Made by a program: the position numbers and the translations under genes
Assembly (NCBI RefSeq): GCF_004349145.1
Contig: NZ_SMFO01000001.1
Span: forward strand, 620,001 to 684,000
Direction: 5' to 3'
DNA length: 64,000 nt
Origin: Flavobacterium hiemivividum
GTDB lineage: Bacteria; Bacteroidota; Bacteroidia; Flavobacteriales; Flavobacteriaceae
Notes under the pieces: model-generated
Databases searched by the model: none
Seen by the model: the letters and a program-made list of their open reading frames with translations, nothing else
Told to the model about the DNA's origin: nothing
Part shown: piece by piece, positions 19,126 through 27,053 of the stretch
Layout: every line of letters starts with the position of its first letter
Position numbering within the stretch: the first letter of the stretch is position 1

Positions 19126-19201
19126 GATAGAAGTGAAAATCCTTTTTCTAAATCAGGAATATTTAGAAAAAGATTGCAACGAATAGCAGGAAAAAGCTCC
19201 T
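19126..19201. repeat. Hairpin-containing intergenic repeat-like element
   Basis: A perfect 12-bp stem, CTTTTTCTAAAT (19142-19153)/ATTTAGAAAAAG (19161-19172), with a 7-nt loop. Outer segments CCCTGATAG and ATAGCAGG can pair partly. It resembles a very common flavobacterial intergenic element. It lies between the divergent AddA-like and rbfA genes, and no ORF is present. Confidence 0.5.
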
Positions 19202-19239
19202 AAAAACAGAACTATTACTAGGTTGCTTTTAAAAATTGT

Positions 19240-19268
19240 TTGTTTAATGTTTAAAAGTAGTATTTTTG
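19240..19268 (+). promoter_or_regulatory. Promoter of rbfA, leaderless
   Basis: TTG (19240-19242), 18 nt, TATTTTTG (19261-19268), both exact. The ATG of rbfA begins only 5 nt after the -7 box, so transcription should start at or next to the start codon. Confidence 0.7.
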
Positions 19269-19272
19269 CACT

Positions 19273-19665
19273 ATGGAAACAAATAGACAGAAAAAAATAG
19301 GTGGGGTGATCCAAAAAGATTTGGTTGATATCCTACAAGGTGAAGTGAGAAAAAACGGAGTAAGTAACTTAATTATTTCGGTATCCAAGGTTGTCGTTAC
19401 TTCAGATTTATCTGTAGCGACGGTTCATTTAAGTGTTTTTCCTCAGGAAAAAGCAAAAGAGATTTTAGAGGCTGTTAAGTCAAATTCGAAAACAATAAAA
19501 CACGATTTATCACAAAGAGTACGTTTGCAATTGAGAAAAGTGCCAAATTTGGTTTTCTTTATTGATGACTCTTTAGACTACATTGAAAAAATTGACAATG
19601 CTTTAGCTAATAGAGATAATCCTATTGAAAACAGAGATCTTTTAGAAAAACGCAAGCTGATATAA
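19273..19665 (+). CDS. rbfA: Ribosome-binding factor A
   Basis: A 130-residue KH-fold protein that binds the 30S subunit late in assembly and helps 16S rRNA maturation. The family pattern is visible: RQKKIGGVIQKDLVDIL at the N-terminus, then VSKVVVTSDLSVATVHLSVF and LRKVPNLVFFIDDSLDYI. The length is normal. It is followed after 1 nt by an FtsX-like permease gene, so the two are cotranscribed. The promoter predicts a leaderless mRNA. Confidence 0.94.
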   Translation: METNRQKKIGGVIQKDLVDILQGEVRKNGVSNLIISVSKVVVTSDLSVATVHLSVFPQEKAKEILEAVKSNSKTIKHDLSQRVRLQLRKVPNLVFFIDDSLDYIEKIDNALANRDNPIENRDLLEKRKLI

Positions 19666-19666
19666 T

Positions 19667-20866
19667 TTGAATTTCCCCCTTTACATCGCCAAACGTTACA
19701 TTCTAAGTAACAGTAAAAACAATGCCATAAATATCATCAATCGCATTGCGAGTTTGGGAATAATTGTTGGCGCCATGGCTTTGTTTGTGGTGTTATCTGT
19801 TTTTAGCGGCTTGAAAGTGTTTAGTCTTTCATTCACAAACGACATTGACCCCGATCTAAAAATAAGCAGCACTTTAGGAAAATCATTTCTCGTTTCTCCA
19901 TCACAAGAAGAGCAAATAAATAAAATTGAAGGCATAGCTTCTTATAGTAAAATTATAGAAGAACGAGTATTGTTTGTTTTTAATGACAAGCAAGTCGTAA
20001 CGTACTTGAAAGGAGTTGACACCAACTTTAGTAAAGTAAACGACATTAAAAAAACATTGTACAACGGCCAGTGGATTGAGCCTGATACTTATCAGGTTGT
20101 TGTAGGTTATGGAATTGCTCAGAAATTCTCCATGGGATTACTGGATTTTAATAAACAACTGGAAGTATTAGTTCCTAAACCAGGAAGAGGAGCCATTACA
20201 AATCCCGCGCAAGCTTTTAATAAAACCGATGTTTTTCCCGTAGGCATTTATTCCATAAGTGACGATCTCGACTCTAAATACGTTTTTGCAGATTTGGGTC
20301 TGGCCCAAGAATTATTGGAATACAAAACCAATCAGATTTCGGGAATTGAGATTAAGGAAAAAGCTGGAGCTGATGAAGCAGCAATCATCGAGAAACTACA
20401 GACCATCTTCAACAATAAAATCACGGTAAAAAATAGGGCACAACTCAACGAAGCCTTGTATAAAATGTTGAATACAGAGAATATCGCTGTGTATTTAATT
20501 TTTACTTTGGTTATTGTAGTGGCGCTTTTCAATCTTATTGGCGCACTGATTATGATGATTCTCGACAAAAAAGGAAACCTAAAAACACTTTTTAATTTGG
20601 GAACAGAAATCAAGGATCTACGTAAAATCTTTTTACTTCAAGGAACTCTACTAAGTGTCTTTGGCGGAATTATTGGTTTAGTTTTAGGAATTGCAATTGT
20701 CCTTTTACAACAGCATTTTCAATTGGTTATGATTACACCTACACTGGCTTATCCAGTTGTTTTCACACTCGAAAACGTATTGATTGTTATGGGAACAATT
20801 GTAACTCTTGGATTTATCGCTTCGCTGATTGCAAGTAGTCGAGTGAGTAAGAAGTTGTTAGAGTAG
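19667..20866 (+). CDS. FtsX-like ABC permease (LolC/E-like)
   Basis: A 399-residue inner-membrane permease. The N-terminal membrane segment (about 22-45, MALFVVLSVFSGLKVF) is followed by a large periplasmic MacB-PCD-like domain and three C-terminal membrane segments (about 270-390) forming an FtsX domain. LolC/E proteins release lipoproteins to LolA; this assignment is inferred from architecture. The start is TTG, 1 nt after the rbfA stop, and is supported by the FPLYIAKRYILSNSKNNAIN motif that opens this family. No ATPase gene is adjacent. Confidence 0.85.
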   Translation: MNFPLYIAKRYILSNSKNNAINIINRIASLGIIVGAMALFVVLSVFSGLKVFSLSFTNDIDPDLKISSTLGKSFLVSPSQEEQINKIEGIASYSKIIEERVLFVFNDKQVVTYLKGVDTNFSKVNDIKKTLYNGQWIEPDTYQVVVGYGIAQKFSMGLLDFNKQLEVLVPKPGRGAITNPAQAFNKTDVFPVGIYSISDDLDSKYVFADLGLAQELLEYKTNQISGIEIKEKAGADEAAIIEKLQTIFNNKITVKNRAQLNEALYKMLNTENIAVYLIFTLVIVVALFNLIGALIMMILDKKGNLKTLFNLGTEIKDLRKIFLLQGTLLSVFGGIIGLVLGIAIVLLQQHFQLVMITPTLAYPVVFTLENVLIVMGTIVTLGFIASLIASSRVSKKLLE

Positions 20867-20963
20867 GTTTTCACCGCTAACTCGCAAATTTCATTCTCTT
20901 TTAAATTCTCTGTCTTTTTAAATGCCAAAAAAGATAATTTGTAAATTTGTGGTAAACAAAATT

Positions 20964-21956
20964 TTAAACAACTTCATATCCTGCATATGCTTCTTCGATT
21001 TCATTCAAAGCAGCAAATAATTCTTCGGGACGATCTAAGGTTACTAGTTTTTGTTTGAACGGTTTAAAAGAATGAATTCCTTTAAAATAATTCGTATAGT
21101 GAGGTCTAGTTTCTACAATTCCTAATCTCTCTCCTTTCCAATCCATTGCCCAAGTTAGATGATTTCGAACTGCTTCTACTCTATCAACAACCGTCGGCTT
21201 TGCTAAATGTTCTCCGGTATTGAAATAATGTTTGATTTCGTTAAAAATCCAAGGATAACCAATTGCGGCACGACCAATCATGATTCCATCGATACCGTAT
21301 TCATTTTTATATTGTAATGCTTTTTCTGGACTGTCAATGTCTCCGTTACCAAAGATAGGCATTGTAATTCTCGGGTTGTTTTTTACTCGGGCAATGTGTG
21401 ACCAGTCCGAATGCCCTTTATACATTTGGGCACGCGTTCTTGCATGAATACTCAAAGCAGCAACTCCAATATCTTGAAGACGCTCAGCCACCTCATCAAT
21501 GTTAATAGAATTATCATCCCAACCCAAACGAGTTTTTACGGTTACCGGTAAATGAGTACTGTCTATAACGGCTTTAGTTAAGCGAATCATCAAATCAACA
21601 TCTTTTAAGACTCCAGCACCAGCTCCTTTGCAAACCACTTTTTTTACTGGACAACCATAGTTAATATCTATAATATCTGGATTTACAGTAGAAACGATTT
21701 TTGAAGACAAAGCCATCGCTTCTTCGTCACCTCCAAAAATTTGAATTCCAACAGGTCTTTCATAATCGAAAATATCTAATTTCATGCGACTTTTGATGGC
21801 GTCACGAATTAGTCCTTCGGAAGAAATAAATTCTGAGTACATCATATCAGCACCGTGCATCTTACACAACCTACGAAAAGGCGGATCGCTCACGTCCTCC
21901 ATAGGAGCGAGAAGTAAAGGGAAATCCGGTAATTCTATGTTGCCAATCTTAATCAT
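20964..21956 (-). CDS. dusB: tRNA-dihydrouridine synthase
   Basis: A flavin enzyme that reduces uridine in the tRNA D-loop. The 330-residue protein starts with the FMN-binding LAPMEDVSDPPFRRLC. The catalytic cysteine is in INYGCPVKKVVCKGAGAG (about residues 98-115), and phosphate-binding FGNGDI and IMIGRAAIGYPW follow (about 200-235). The length and motif order fit the DusB group. It is transcribed alone, divergent from lepA. Confidence 0.93.
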   Translation of the reverse strand: MIKIGNIELPDFPLLLAPMEDVSDPPFRRLCKMHGADMMYSEFISSEGLIRDAIKSRMKLDIFDYERPVGIQIFGGDEEAMALSSKIVSTVNPDIIDINYGCPVKKVVCKGAGAGVLKDVDLMIRLTKAVIDSTHLPVTVKTRLGWDDNSINIDEVAERLQDIGVAALSIHARTRAQMYKGHSDWSHIARVKNNPRITMPIFGNGDIDSPEKALQYKNEYGIDGIMIGRAAIGYPWIFNEIKHYFNTGEHLAKPTVVDRVEAVRNHLTWAMDWKGERLGIVETRPHYTNYFKGIHSFKPFKQKLVTLDRPEELFAALNEIEEAYAGYEVV

Positions 21957-22056
21957 CTGCTTAAATTTTGTGCAAAATTACGCTTTTTTGATCAAAGCAT
22001 GAAATAGCAACGATGAAAGACTTACTACTTAACTCATTAGTTTGCTATTTGGGACT

Positions 22057-22085
22057 TTGAAACTGTTGAATTTAAACTATCTTTG
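22057..22085 (+). promoter_or_regulatory. Promoter of lepA
   Basis: TTG (22057-22059), 18 nt, TATCTTTG (22078-22085), exact consensus. Transcription from it would include a leader of about 110 nt. Confidence 0.65.
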
Positions 22086-22101
22086 CAGCTTAATAGTCGC
22101 A

Positions 22102-22183
22102 GCTTAGCCGATTGCATAAAGGCTTGCGGTAAAAAAACCAGTTCGGCTTGGCGAACAAGTCTTGATTTTAAATCAGGCTAAGC
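22102..22183 (+). promoter_or_regulatory. Structured 5' leader of lepA
   Basis: GCTTAGCC (22102-22109) pairs with GGCTAAGC (22176-22183), enclosing GTTCG/CGAAC (22141-22156) and TGATTT/AAATCA just before the closing arm. A multi-branched RNA fold is possible inside the transcript. It matches no riboswitch I know. Confidence 0.45.
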
Positions 22184-22201
22184 CAAAAATAAAATTGACA
22201 G

Positions 22202-24007
22202 ATGGATAAGATGAAAAAAATAAGGAATTTTTGCATTATTGCACATATAGACCACGGTAAAAGTACGCTTGCTGACCGTTTACTTGGTGCTACGCAAACC
22301 GTTACAGCGCGCCAAGAAAAAGCGCAGTTACTGGACAACATGGACTTGGAACGCGAACGCGGAATCACGATTAAAAGTCACGCGATTCAAATGGAATATA
22401 CCTATAAAGGAGAAGAATATATTCTGAATTTAATAGACACTCCTGGTCACGTGGATTTCTCATATGAAGTTTCCCGATCTATTGCTGCCTGCGAAGGTGC
22501 ACTATTGATTGTGGACGCTGCACAAAGCATTCAAGCACAAACAATATCAAATCTATATTTAGCTTTAGAAAATGACTTAGAAATTATTCCGGTTTTGAAT
22601 AAAGTGGATTTACCAAGCGCTAATCCTGAGGAAGTAAGTGATGATATTATTGATTTACTAGGTTGTAAATTAGAAGATATTATTCATGCTTCAGGTAAAA
22701 CTGGTTTTGGTGTCGAAAATATTCTAGCAGCTATTATCGAAAAAATACCTCCTCCATCAGGAAATGTGGATGAGCCACTACAAGCTTTGATTTTCGATTC
22801 TCACTACAATCCGTTTCGTGGAATTGAAGTTATTTTCCGTATAAAAAACGGGCAAATAAAAAAAGGTCAGAAAATTAAATTTATGGCTACTGGAAACGAA
22901 TATTTTGCTGACGAAATTGGAACATTAAAACTGAACCAAGTTCCGAAACAAGTTATTTCGGCTGGTGATGTTGGTTATTTAATTTCTGGAATCAAGGAAG
23001 CTAAAGAAGTAAAAGTAGGTGATACATTGACCGATGCAAAAACACCAACTACAAATATAATTACTGGTTTTGAAGATGTGAAACCAATGGTTTTTGCAGG
23101 AATTTATCCTGTAGACACCGAAGATTATGAAGAGTTGAGAAACTCTATGGAAAAACTACAGTTGAACGATGCTTCTCTTGTTTTTTTACCGGAAAGTTCG
23201 GCAGCTTTAGGATTTGGTTTCCGTTGTGGGTTCCTAGGAATGCTACACATGGAAATTATACAAGAACGTCTTGAAAGAGAGTTCAACATGACGGTTATTA
23301 CTACTGTTCCCAACGTTTCCTACTATGCTTACACCAAAAAAGATCCTACAACGCCACTTATAGTAAACAACCCTTCCGACTTGCCAGAGCCTTCCCGTCT
23401 AGACCATGTTGAAGAGCCATTTATTAAAGCTACGATCATCACCAAAGCTGATTATGTAGGGAATGTAATGAGTTTATGTATCGAAAAAAGAGGCTTAATT
23501 ACTAATCAAACCTATTTGACTACAGAGCGTGTAGAATTGACTTTTGACATGCCTTTGGCTGAGATTGTATTTGATTTCTACGACCGATTAAAAACAGTAT
23601 CTAAAGGATATGCTTCGTTTGATTATACACCAATTGGAATGCGAACTTCTAATTTGGTTAAAGTGGATATTTTATTAAATGCAACAATTGTTGATGCTTT
23701 GTCTTCCTTGATGCATACTGACAATGCTTATTCAATTGGTAAAAAGATGTGTGAGAAATTGAAAGAGTTAATTCCACGTCAACAATTTGATATTCCAGTT
23801 CAAGCGGCGATTGGTGTGAAAGTTATTTCGCGTGAAACGATAAAAGCCTTACGTAAAGACGTTACTGCCAAATGTTACGGTGGGGATATTTCTCGTAAAC
23901 GTAAATTATTAGAAAAACAGAAAAAAGGAAAAAAACGTATGAGACTTGTTGGTAATGTTGAAATTCCGCAAGAAGCTTTTATGGCTGTTTTGAAATTAAA
24001 TGACTAG
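22202..24007 (+). CDS. lepA: Translation elongation factor 4 (LepA)
   Basis: A ribosome-associated GTPase. G1 is in [15 protein letters not shown] (about residues 13-27), G3 in [12 protein letters not shown] (about 80-91) and G4 in NKVDLP (about 134-139). The EF-G-like domains and the LepA C-terminal domain with [18 protein letters not shown] follow. The length of 601 is usual. A second ATG at 22211 ([10 protein letters not shown]) is the more common LepA start and is equally possible. The gene ends at a strong terminator. Confidence 0.97.
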   Translation: MDKMKKIRNFCIIAHIDHGKSTLADRLLGATQTVTARQEKAQLLDNMDLERERGITIKSHAIQMEYTYKGEEYILNLIDTPGHVDFSYEVSRSIAACEGALLIVDAAQSIQAQTISNLYLALENDLEIIPVLNKVDLPSANPEEVSDDIIDLLGCKLEDIIHASGKTGFGVENILAAIIEKIPPPSGNVDEPLQALIFDSHYNPFRGIEVIFRIKNGQIKKGQKIKFMATGNEYFADEIGTLKLNQVPKQVISAGDVGYLISGIKEAKEVKVGDTLTDAKTPTTNIITGFEDVKPMVFAGIYPVDTEDYEELRNSMEKLQLNDASLVFLPESSAALGFGFRCGFLGMLHMEIIQERLEREFNMTVITTVPNVSYYAYTKKDPTTPLIVNNPSDLPEPSRLDHVEEPFIKATIITKADYVGNVMSLCIEKRGLITNQTYLTTERVELTFDMPLAEIVFDFYDRLKTVSKGYASFDYTPIGMRTSNLVKVDILLNATIVDALSSLMHTDNAYSIGKKMCEKLKELIPRQQFDIPVQAAIGVKVISRETIKALRKDVTAKCYGGDISRKRKLLEKQKKGKKRMRLVGNVEIPQEAFMAVLKLND

Positions 24008-24049
24008 ATCTTTTTAGAATAAAGAAAAAAGAGAATATAATAAAGAGGA

Positions 24050-24084
24050 AACCTGACGATGTAAAAATTGTCAGGTTTTTTTTT
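24050..24084 (+). terminator. Terminator of lepA
   Basis: AACCTGAC (24050-24057) pairs with GTCAGGTT (24070-24077), followed by a run of T. Confidence 0.8.
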
Positions 24085-24150
24085 GCTTATCTAATTATAT
24101 TCCTGTCCGGGAGTTACTTTGCCAATTCGGTTAAACTTGCGTGGCTAATT

Positions 24151-25083
24151 TCACTTATCCTTCAACCACTCATACAGCCTTTTAGCATCTTCTAATTTAA
24201 ATAACCGAGTTCCTTCATTCATCGTTGCCGCCGAACCACAGGCTACTCCCCAGCGAATTACTTCTTTCAGGCTTTTATTTTGAGATAACGCCCATACCAT
24301 TCCACCCACCATGCTATCTCCAGCACCAACGGTACTTTTCTTTACAACATTTGGAGCAGGAACATAGTCGTAGGAATCTTTGGTAACTAATACCGCACCT
24401 TGGGGTCCAAGGGAAACAACCACAATTTCGGCACCACCTTTTCTAATTATTTCTTTTGCAGCTTCATTAACTTCCTCCATTTCTAAGCGTTCCACTCCAA
24501 TTAGTTTTGCCAATTCACCAACATTAGGCTTAATCATATAAACACCTGTTTCCAATGCTTTTTTTAACGGTTCCCCGCTAGTGTCTATAATAATTTTTGA
24601 ATTTGACTTTTTCGACATTTCAGCGATTTCTCTATAAAAATCTGTCGGCAAGCCCTCACTCAACCCACCACTTAGCACTAAATACTTAAAACTTAATTGT
24701 TGAATTGTTGCAATAATTTTATCTTTTTCGAAATTTGTAACGGGTGGAGCAGGAAAAACAAAACGAAACTGAGAATTAGTATTGTCATCGACTGCAACGA
24801 AATTTTCCCGAGTCCAACTTTGAGTTTCTACTGACTTAAATGATATGGACTCTGCTTCCAAAAGTCCTTTTAACATTTCACCTGTTGAACCTCCGGCAGT
24901 CATTACAGCCAGCGAACTCCCTCCTAATCTTGAGATTGCTTTAGAAACATTAATCCCTCCTCCGCCCGCATCAAACAAAGGTGTTTGACAGCGAATTTTT
25001 TGCTCAGGAATTAACCCCGAGAAGTGTGCACTTTTGTCTAAAGCAGGACTAACTGTTAGCGTGACAATGTCAAATGATTTCAT
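24151..25083 (-). CDS. PfkB-family kinase, 1-phosphofructokinase type
   Basis: A 310-residue carbohydrate kinase. The N-terminal TLTVSPALDKSAHF and the GGGGINVSKAISRLGG substrate loop place it in the hexose kinase/1-phosphofructokinase subgroup, which includes E. coli PfkB and FruK. The catalytic motif KSTVGAGDSMVGGMVWAL is near residues 242-259. Whether the substrate is fructose-6-phosphate, fructose-1-phosphate or another sugar phosphate cannot be decided; no sugar transport gene is adjacent. It converges on lepA. Confidence 0.85.
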   Translation of the reverse strand: MKSFDIVTLTVSPALDKSAHFSGLIPEQKIRCQTPLFDAGGGGINVSKAISRLGGSSLAVMTAGGSTGEMLKGLLEAESISFKSVETQSWTRENFVAVDDNTNSQFRFVFPAPPVTNFEKDKIIATIQQLSFKYLVLSGGLSEGLPTDFYREIAEMSKKSNSKIIIDTSGEPLKKALETGVYMIKPNVGELAKLIGVERLEMEEVNEAAKEIIRKGGAEIVVVSLGPQGAVLVTKDSYDYVPAPNVVKKSTVGAGDSMVGGMVWALSQNKSLKEVIRWGVACGSAATMNEGTRLFKLEDAKRLYEWLKDK

Positions 25084-25196
25084 TTTGCTTGTGTTTATTA
25101 CTCTAAAGATGCGAAAAAAAAATTAAATCTCCCATATCGCCATCTAACAACATCCTTTCAGATGATGAATCCAGAATTAATTAGACAAAACCTTTG

Positions 25197-25204
25197 TACC
25201 TTTG
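25197..25204 (+). promoter_or_regulatory. -7 box of thiL
   Basis: TACCTTTG matches TAnnTTTG exactly. It overlaps the possible upstream TTG start at 25194 and so rules that start out. Confidence 0.5.
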
Positions 25205-25253
25205 CAATCCTGTAGCGCTTTATAATTCTATACAGAAAAACAAATTTAAAAAT

Positions 25254-26300
25254 ATGATTGAAGATAAAACACCGCAACGTACTAGTATTGCTCAATTAGG
25301 AGAATTCGCATTGATTGATCACCTAACAAAAAACTTCGAAATCATCCAACCTTCAACTTTAAAAGGAATTGGGGATGACGCCGCAGTGCTTGATTTTAAA
25401 GATAAGAAAGTCGTAATTTCTACAGACATATTAGTTGAAGGCGTCCACTTTGATTTGGCTTACATGCCACTGAAGCATTTAGGCTACAAAGCAGTGACTA
25501 CAAATATCTCTGATATTTGCGCGATGAATGCAAAAGCCACACAAATCACAGTTTCAATCGCAGTTTCAAATCGTTTCCCGCTCGAAGCATTAGATGAATT
25601 ATTTGCCGGAATTACACATGCTTCTAATGAATATAAAGTAGATGTTATTGGTGGCGATACTACTTCTTCACAAAAAGGTTTAATCATTAGCATAACCGTA
25701 ATTGGAGAAGCTGATGAAGAAGAGATTGTTTATCGAAATGGCGCCAAACAAACCGATTTACTAGTAGTTACTGGTGATATTGGAGCTGCATATATGGGAT
25801 TGCAAGTTTTAGAGCGTGAGAAACAAGTATTTCAGGTAAACCCGAATTCACAACCTGATTTAGATGCTTATACTTATTTGATAGAGCGCCAACTGAAACC
25901 GGAGGCTCGAAAAGACGTTCGTACTTTACTGCACGCTTTAGAGATCAAACCAACTTCAATGATTGATATTTCGGATGGACTATCGTCTGAAATCATGCAT
26001 TTATGCAAGCAGTCCAATGTAGGTTGTAATTTGTATGAAGATAAATTACCACTGGATCCACAGTTGATAAATGTATGTGAGGAATTCAACATTGATTCTA
26101 CAACGGTAGCAATAAATGGTGGTGAAGATTATGAATTGCTTTTCACTATAGCCATGGAAGATTTTGATAAAATAAAGGGAAACCCTAACTTTTCAATTAT
26201 TGGACACATGACACAGGAAAGCGAAGGAATACATCTTATCACTCGTGCGGATACAAAAATCCCATTAAAAGCACGCGGTTGGGACCCAATGACTGAGTAA
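25254..26300 (+). CDS. thiL: Thiamine-monophosphate kinase
   Basis: Phosphorylates thiamine monophosphate to the active cofactor. Features are LGEFALIDHL at the N-terminus, the GIGDDAAVLDF Mg-ATP loop (about 42-52), STDILVEGVHFD and INGGEDYELLFT (about 285-296). With the ATG at 25254 the protein has 348 residues, a normal length. The frame extends upstream to a TTG at 25194, but this lies inside the promoter. No other thiamine genes are nearby. Confidence 0.94.
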   Translation: MIEDKTPQRTSIAQLGEFALIDHLTKNFEIIQPSTLKGIGDDAAVLDFKDKKVVISTDILVEGVHFDLAYMPLKHLGYKAVTTNISDICAMNAKATQITVSIAVSNRFPLEALDELFAGITHASNEYKVDVIGGDTTSSQKGLIISITVIGEADEEEIVYRNGAKQTDLLVVTGDIGAAYMGLQVLEREKQVFQVNPNSQPDLDAYTYLIERQLKPEARKDVRTLLHALEIKPTSMIDISDGLSSEIMHLCKQSNVGCNLYEDKLPLDPQLINVCEEFNIDSTTVAINGGEDYELLFTIAMEDFDKIKGNPNFSIIGHMTQESEGIHLITRADTKIPLKARGWDPMTE

Positions 26301-26304
26301 AAAT

Positions 26305-26346
26305 AAAAAAAACGGCATTTATAAATTTATAAATGCCGTTTTTTAT
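26305..26346. terminator. Bidirectional terminator between thiL and the response regulator
   Basis: A perfect 30-nt palindrome (26311-26340; AACGGCATTTATAAA and its complement) flanked by A and T runs. It serves both convergent genes. Confidence 0.85.
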
Positions 26347-26358
26347 CAATTTGAACTG

Positions 26359-27051
26359 TTAAAATAACAATCCTATATTTCTTGCCTCACGCACCAATTC
26401 AATATCACTCCCATCAATTACTTTCAATAATTCCTTAAGTTTTAACTTTCGAACTTCGATTGCATTCAGCGATATGGGAATAAATTGTGTTATATCTTTC
26501 GACTTCGTCCCTTTGGATAAATGAAATAAAATTTGCTTGTCAAACAGGTCAATTTCGATACTGTGCTCTTGTGATTCTAACATTTTAATAACTGACTCAC
26601 TGTAATAAGTTTCATTTTTCATCACCTTATCAAAAGCAAATAATAGTTCATCAAAGGTCAAATCATTTTTTATAACTAATCCATTTGGATTAATATTCTT
26701 AATAATCGTTTTAATCTTCAAAAACTCAGTGAACATGGTAAGCAAGATAATTTTGCAATTTGGCATAAATTCTAAAATTAATTTTGCCAAATCTTCGCCT
26801 GAGTAAATCCCCTTATCTTCATAAGGCGGCATACTGATATCTAAAAACGCAATATCAAAAACTACAGAATCTGGATTTGTAATAACATGATATGCCGATT
26901 CACAATCCTTTGCTTCTGCGATAAAAAATTCATGCTCGCTTGGATTGTATCTTGTAATTGCATTTTTATAACCCTGTATAATAAAAGGGTGATCATCCAC
27001 AATTAGTATATTACTTTTTATCGTCGTTGGGGCAGCCGATTCAGTTGTCAT
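26359..27051 (-). CDS. Response regulator, NarL-like with atypical output domain
   Basis: The 230-residue protein has a receiver domain (about 14-145): ILIVDDHPFIIQGY, the phospho-acceptor in AFLDISMPPYEDKG (Asp near 71), and the switch residues ILLTMFTE and VIKNDL. The C-terminal ~70 residues occupy the place of a LuxR helix-turn-helix (KQILFHLSKGTKSKDI, SLNAIEVRKLKLKELL), but the consensus is weak. It starts 2 nt after the histidine kinase gene, so the two form a two-component operon. Confidence 0.87.
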   Translation of the reverse strand: MTTESAAPTTIKSNILIVDDHPFIIQGYKNAITRYNPSEHEFFIAEAKDCESAYHVITNPDSVVFDIAFLDISMPPYEDKGIYSGEDLAKLILEFMPNCKIILLTMFTEFLKIKTIIKNINPNGLVIKNDLTFDELLFAFDKVMKNETYYSESVIKMLESQEHSIEIDLFDKQILFHLSKGTKSKDITQFIPISLNAIEVRKLKLKELLKVIDGSDIELVREARNIGLLF

Positions 27052-27053
27052 TT

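Noticed and set aside
22102..22183. Region resembling a tRNA because of closing 8-bp arms and a GTTCG segment
   Set aside because: The D-arm, anticodon arm and T-loop consensus are missing and the acceptor pairing is 8 bp; treated as an mRNA leader structure.
25194..25253. Upstream TTG start of thiL
   Set aside because: It overlaps an exact -7 promoter box and adds 20 residues foreign to the family.
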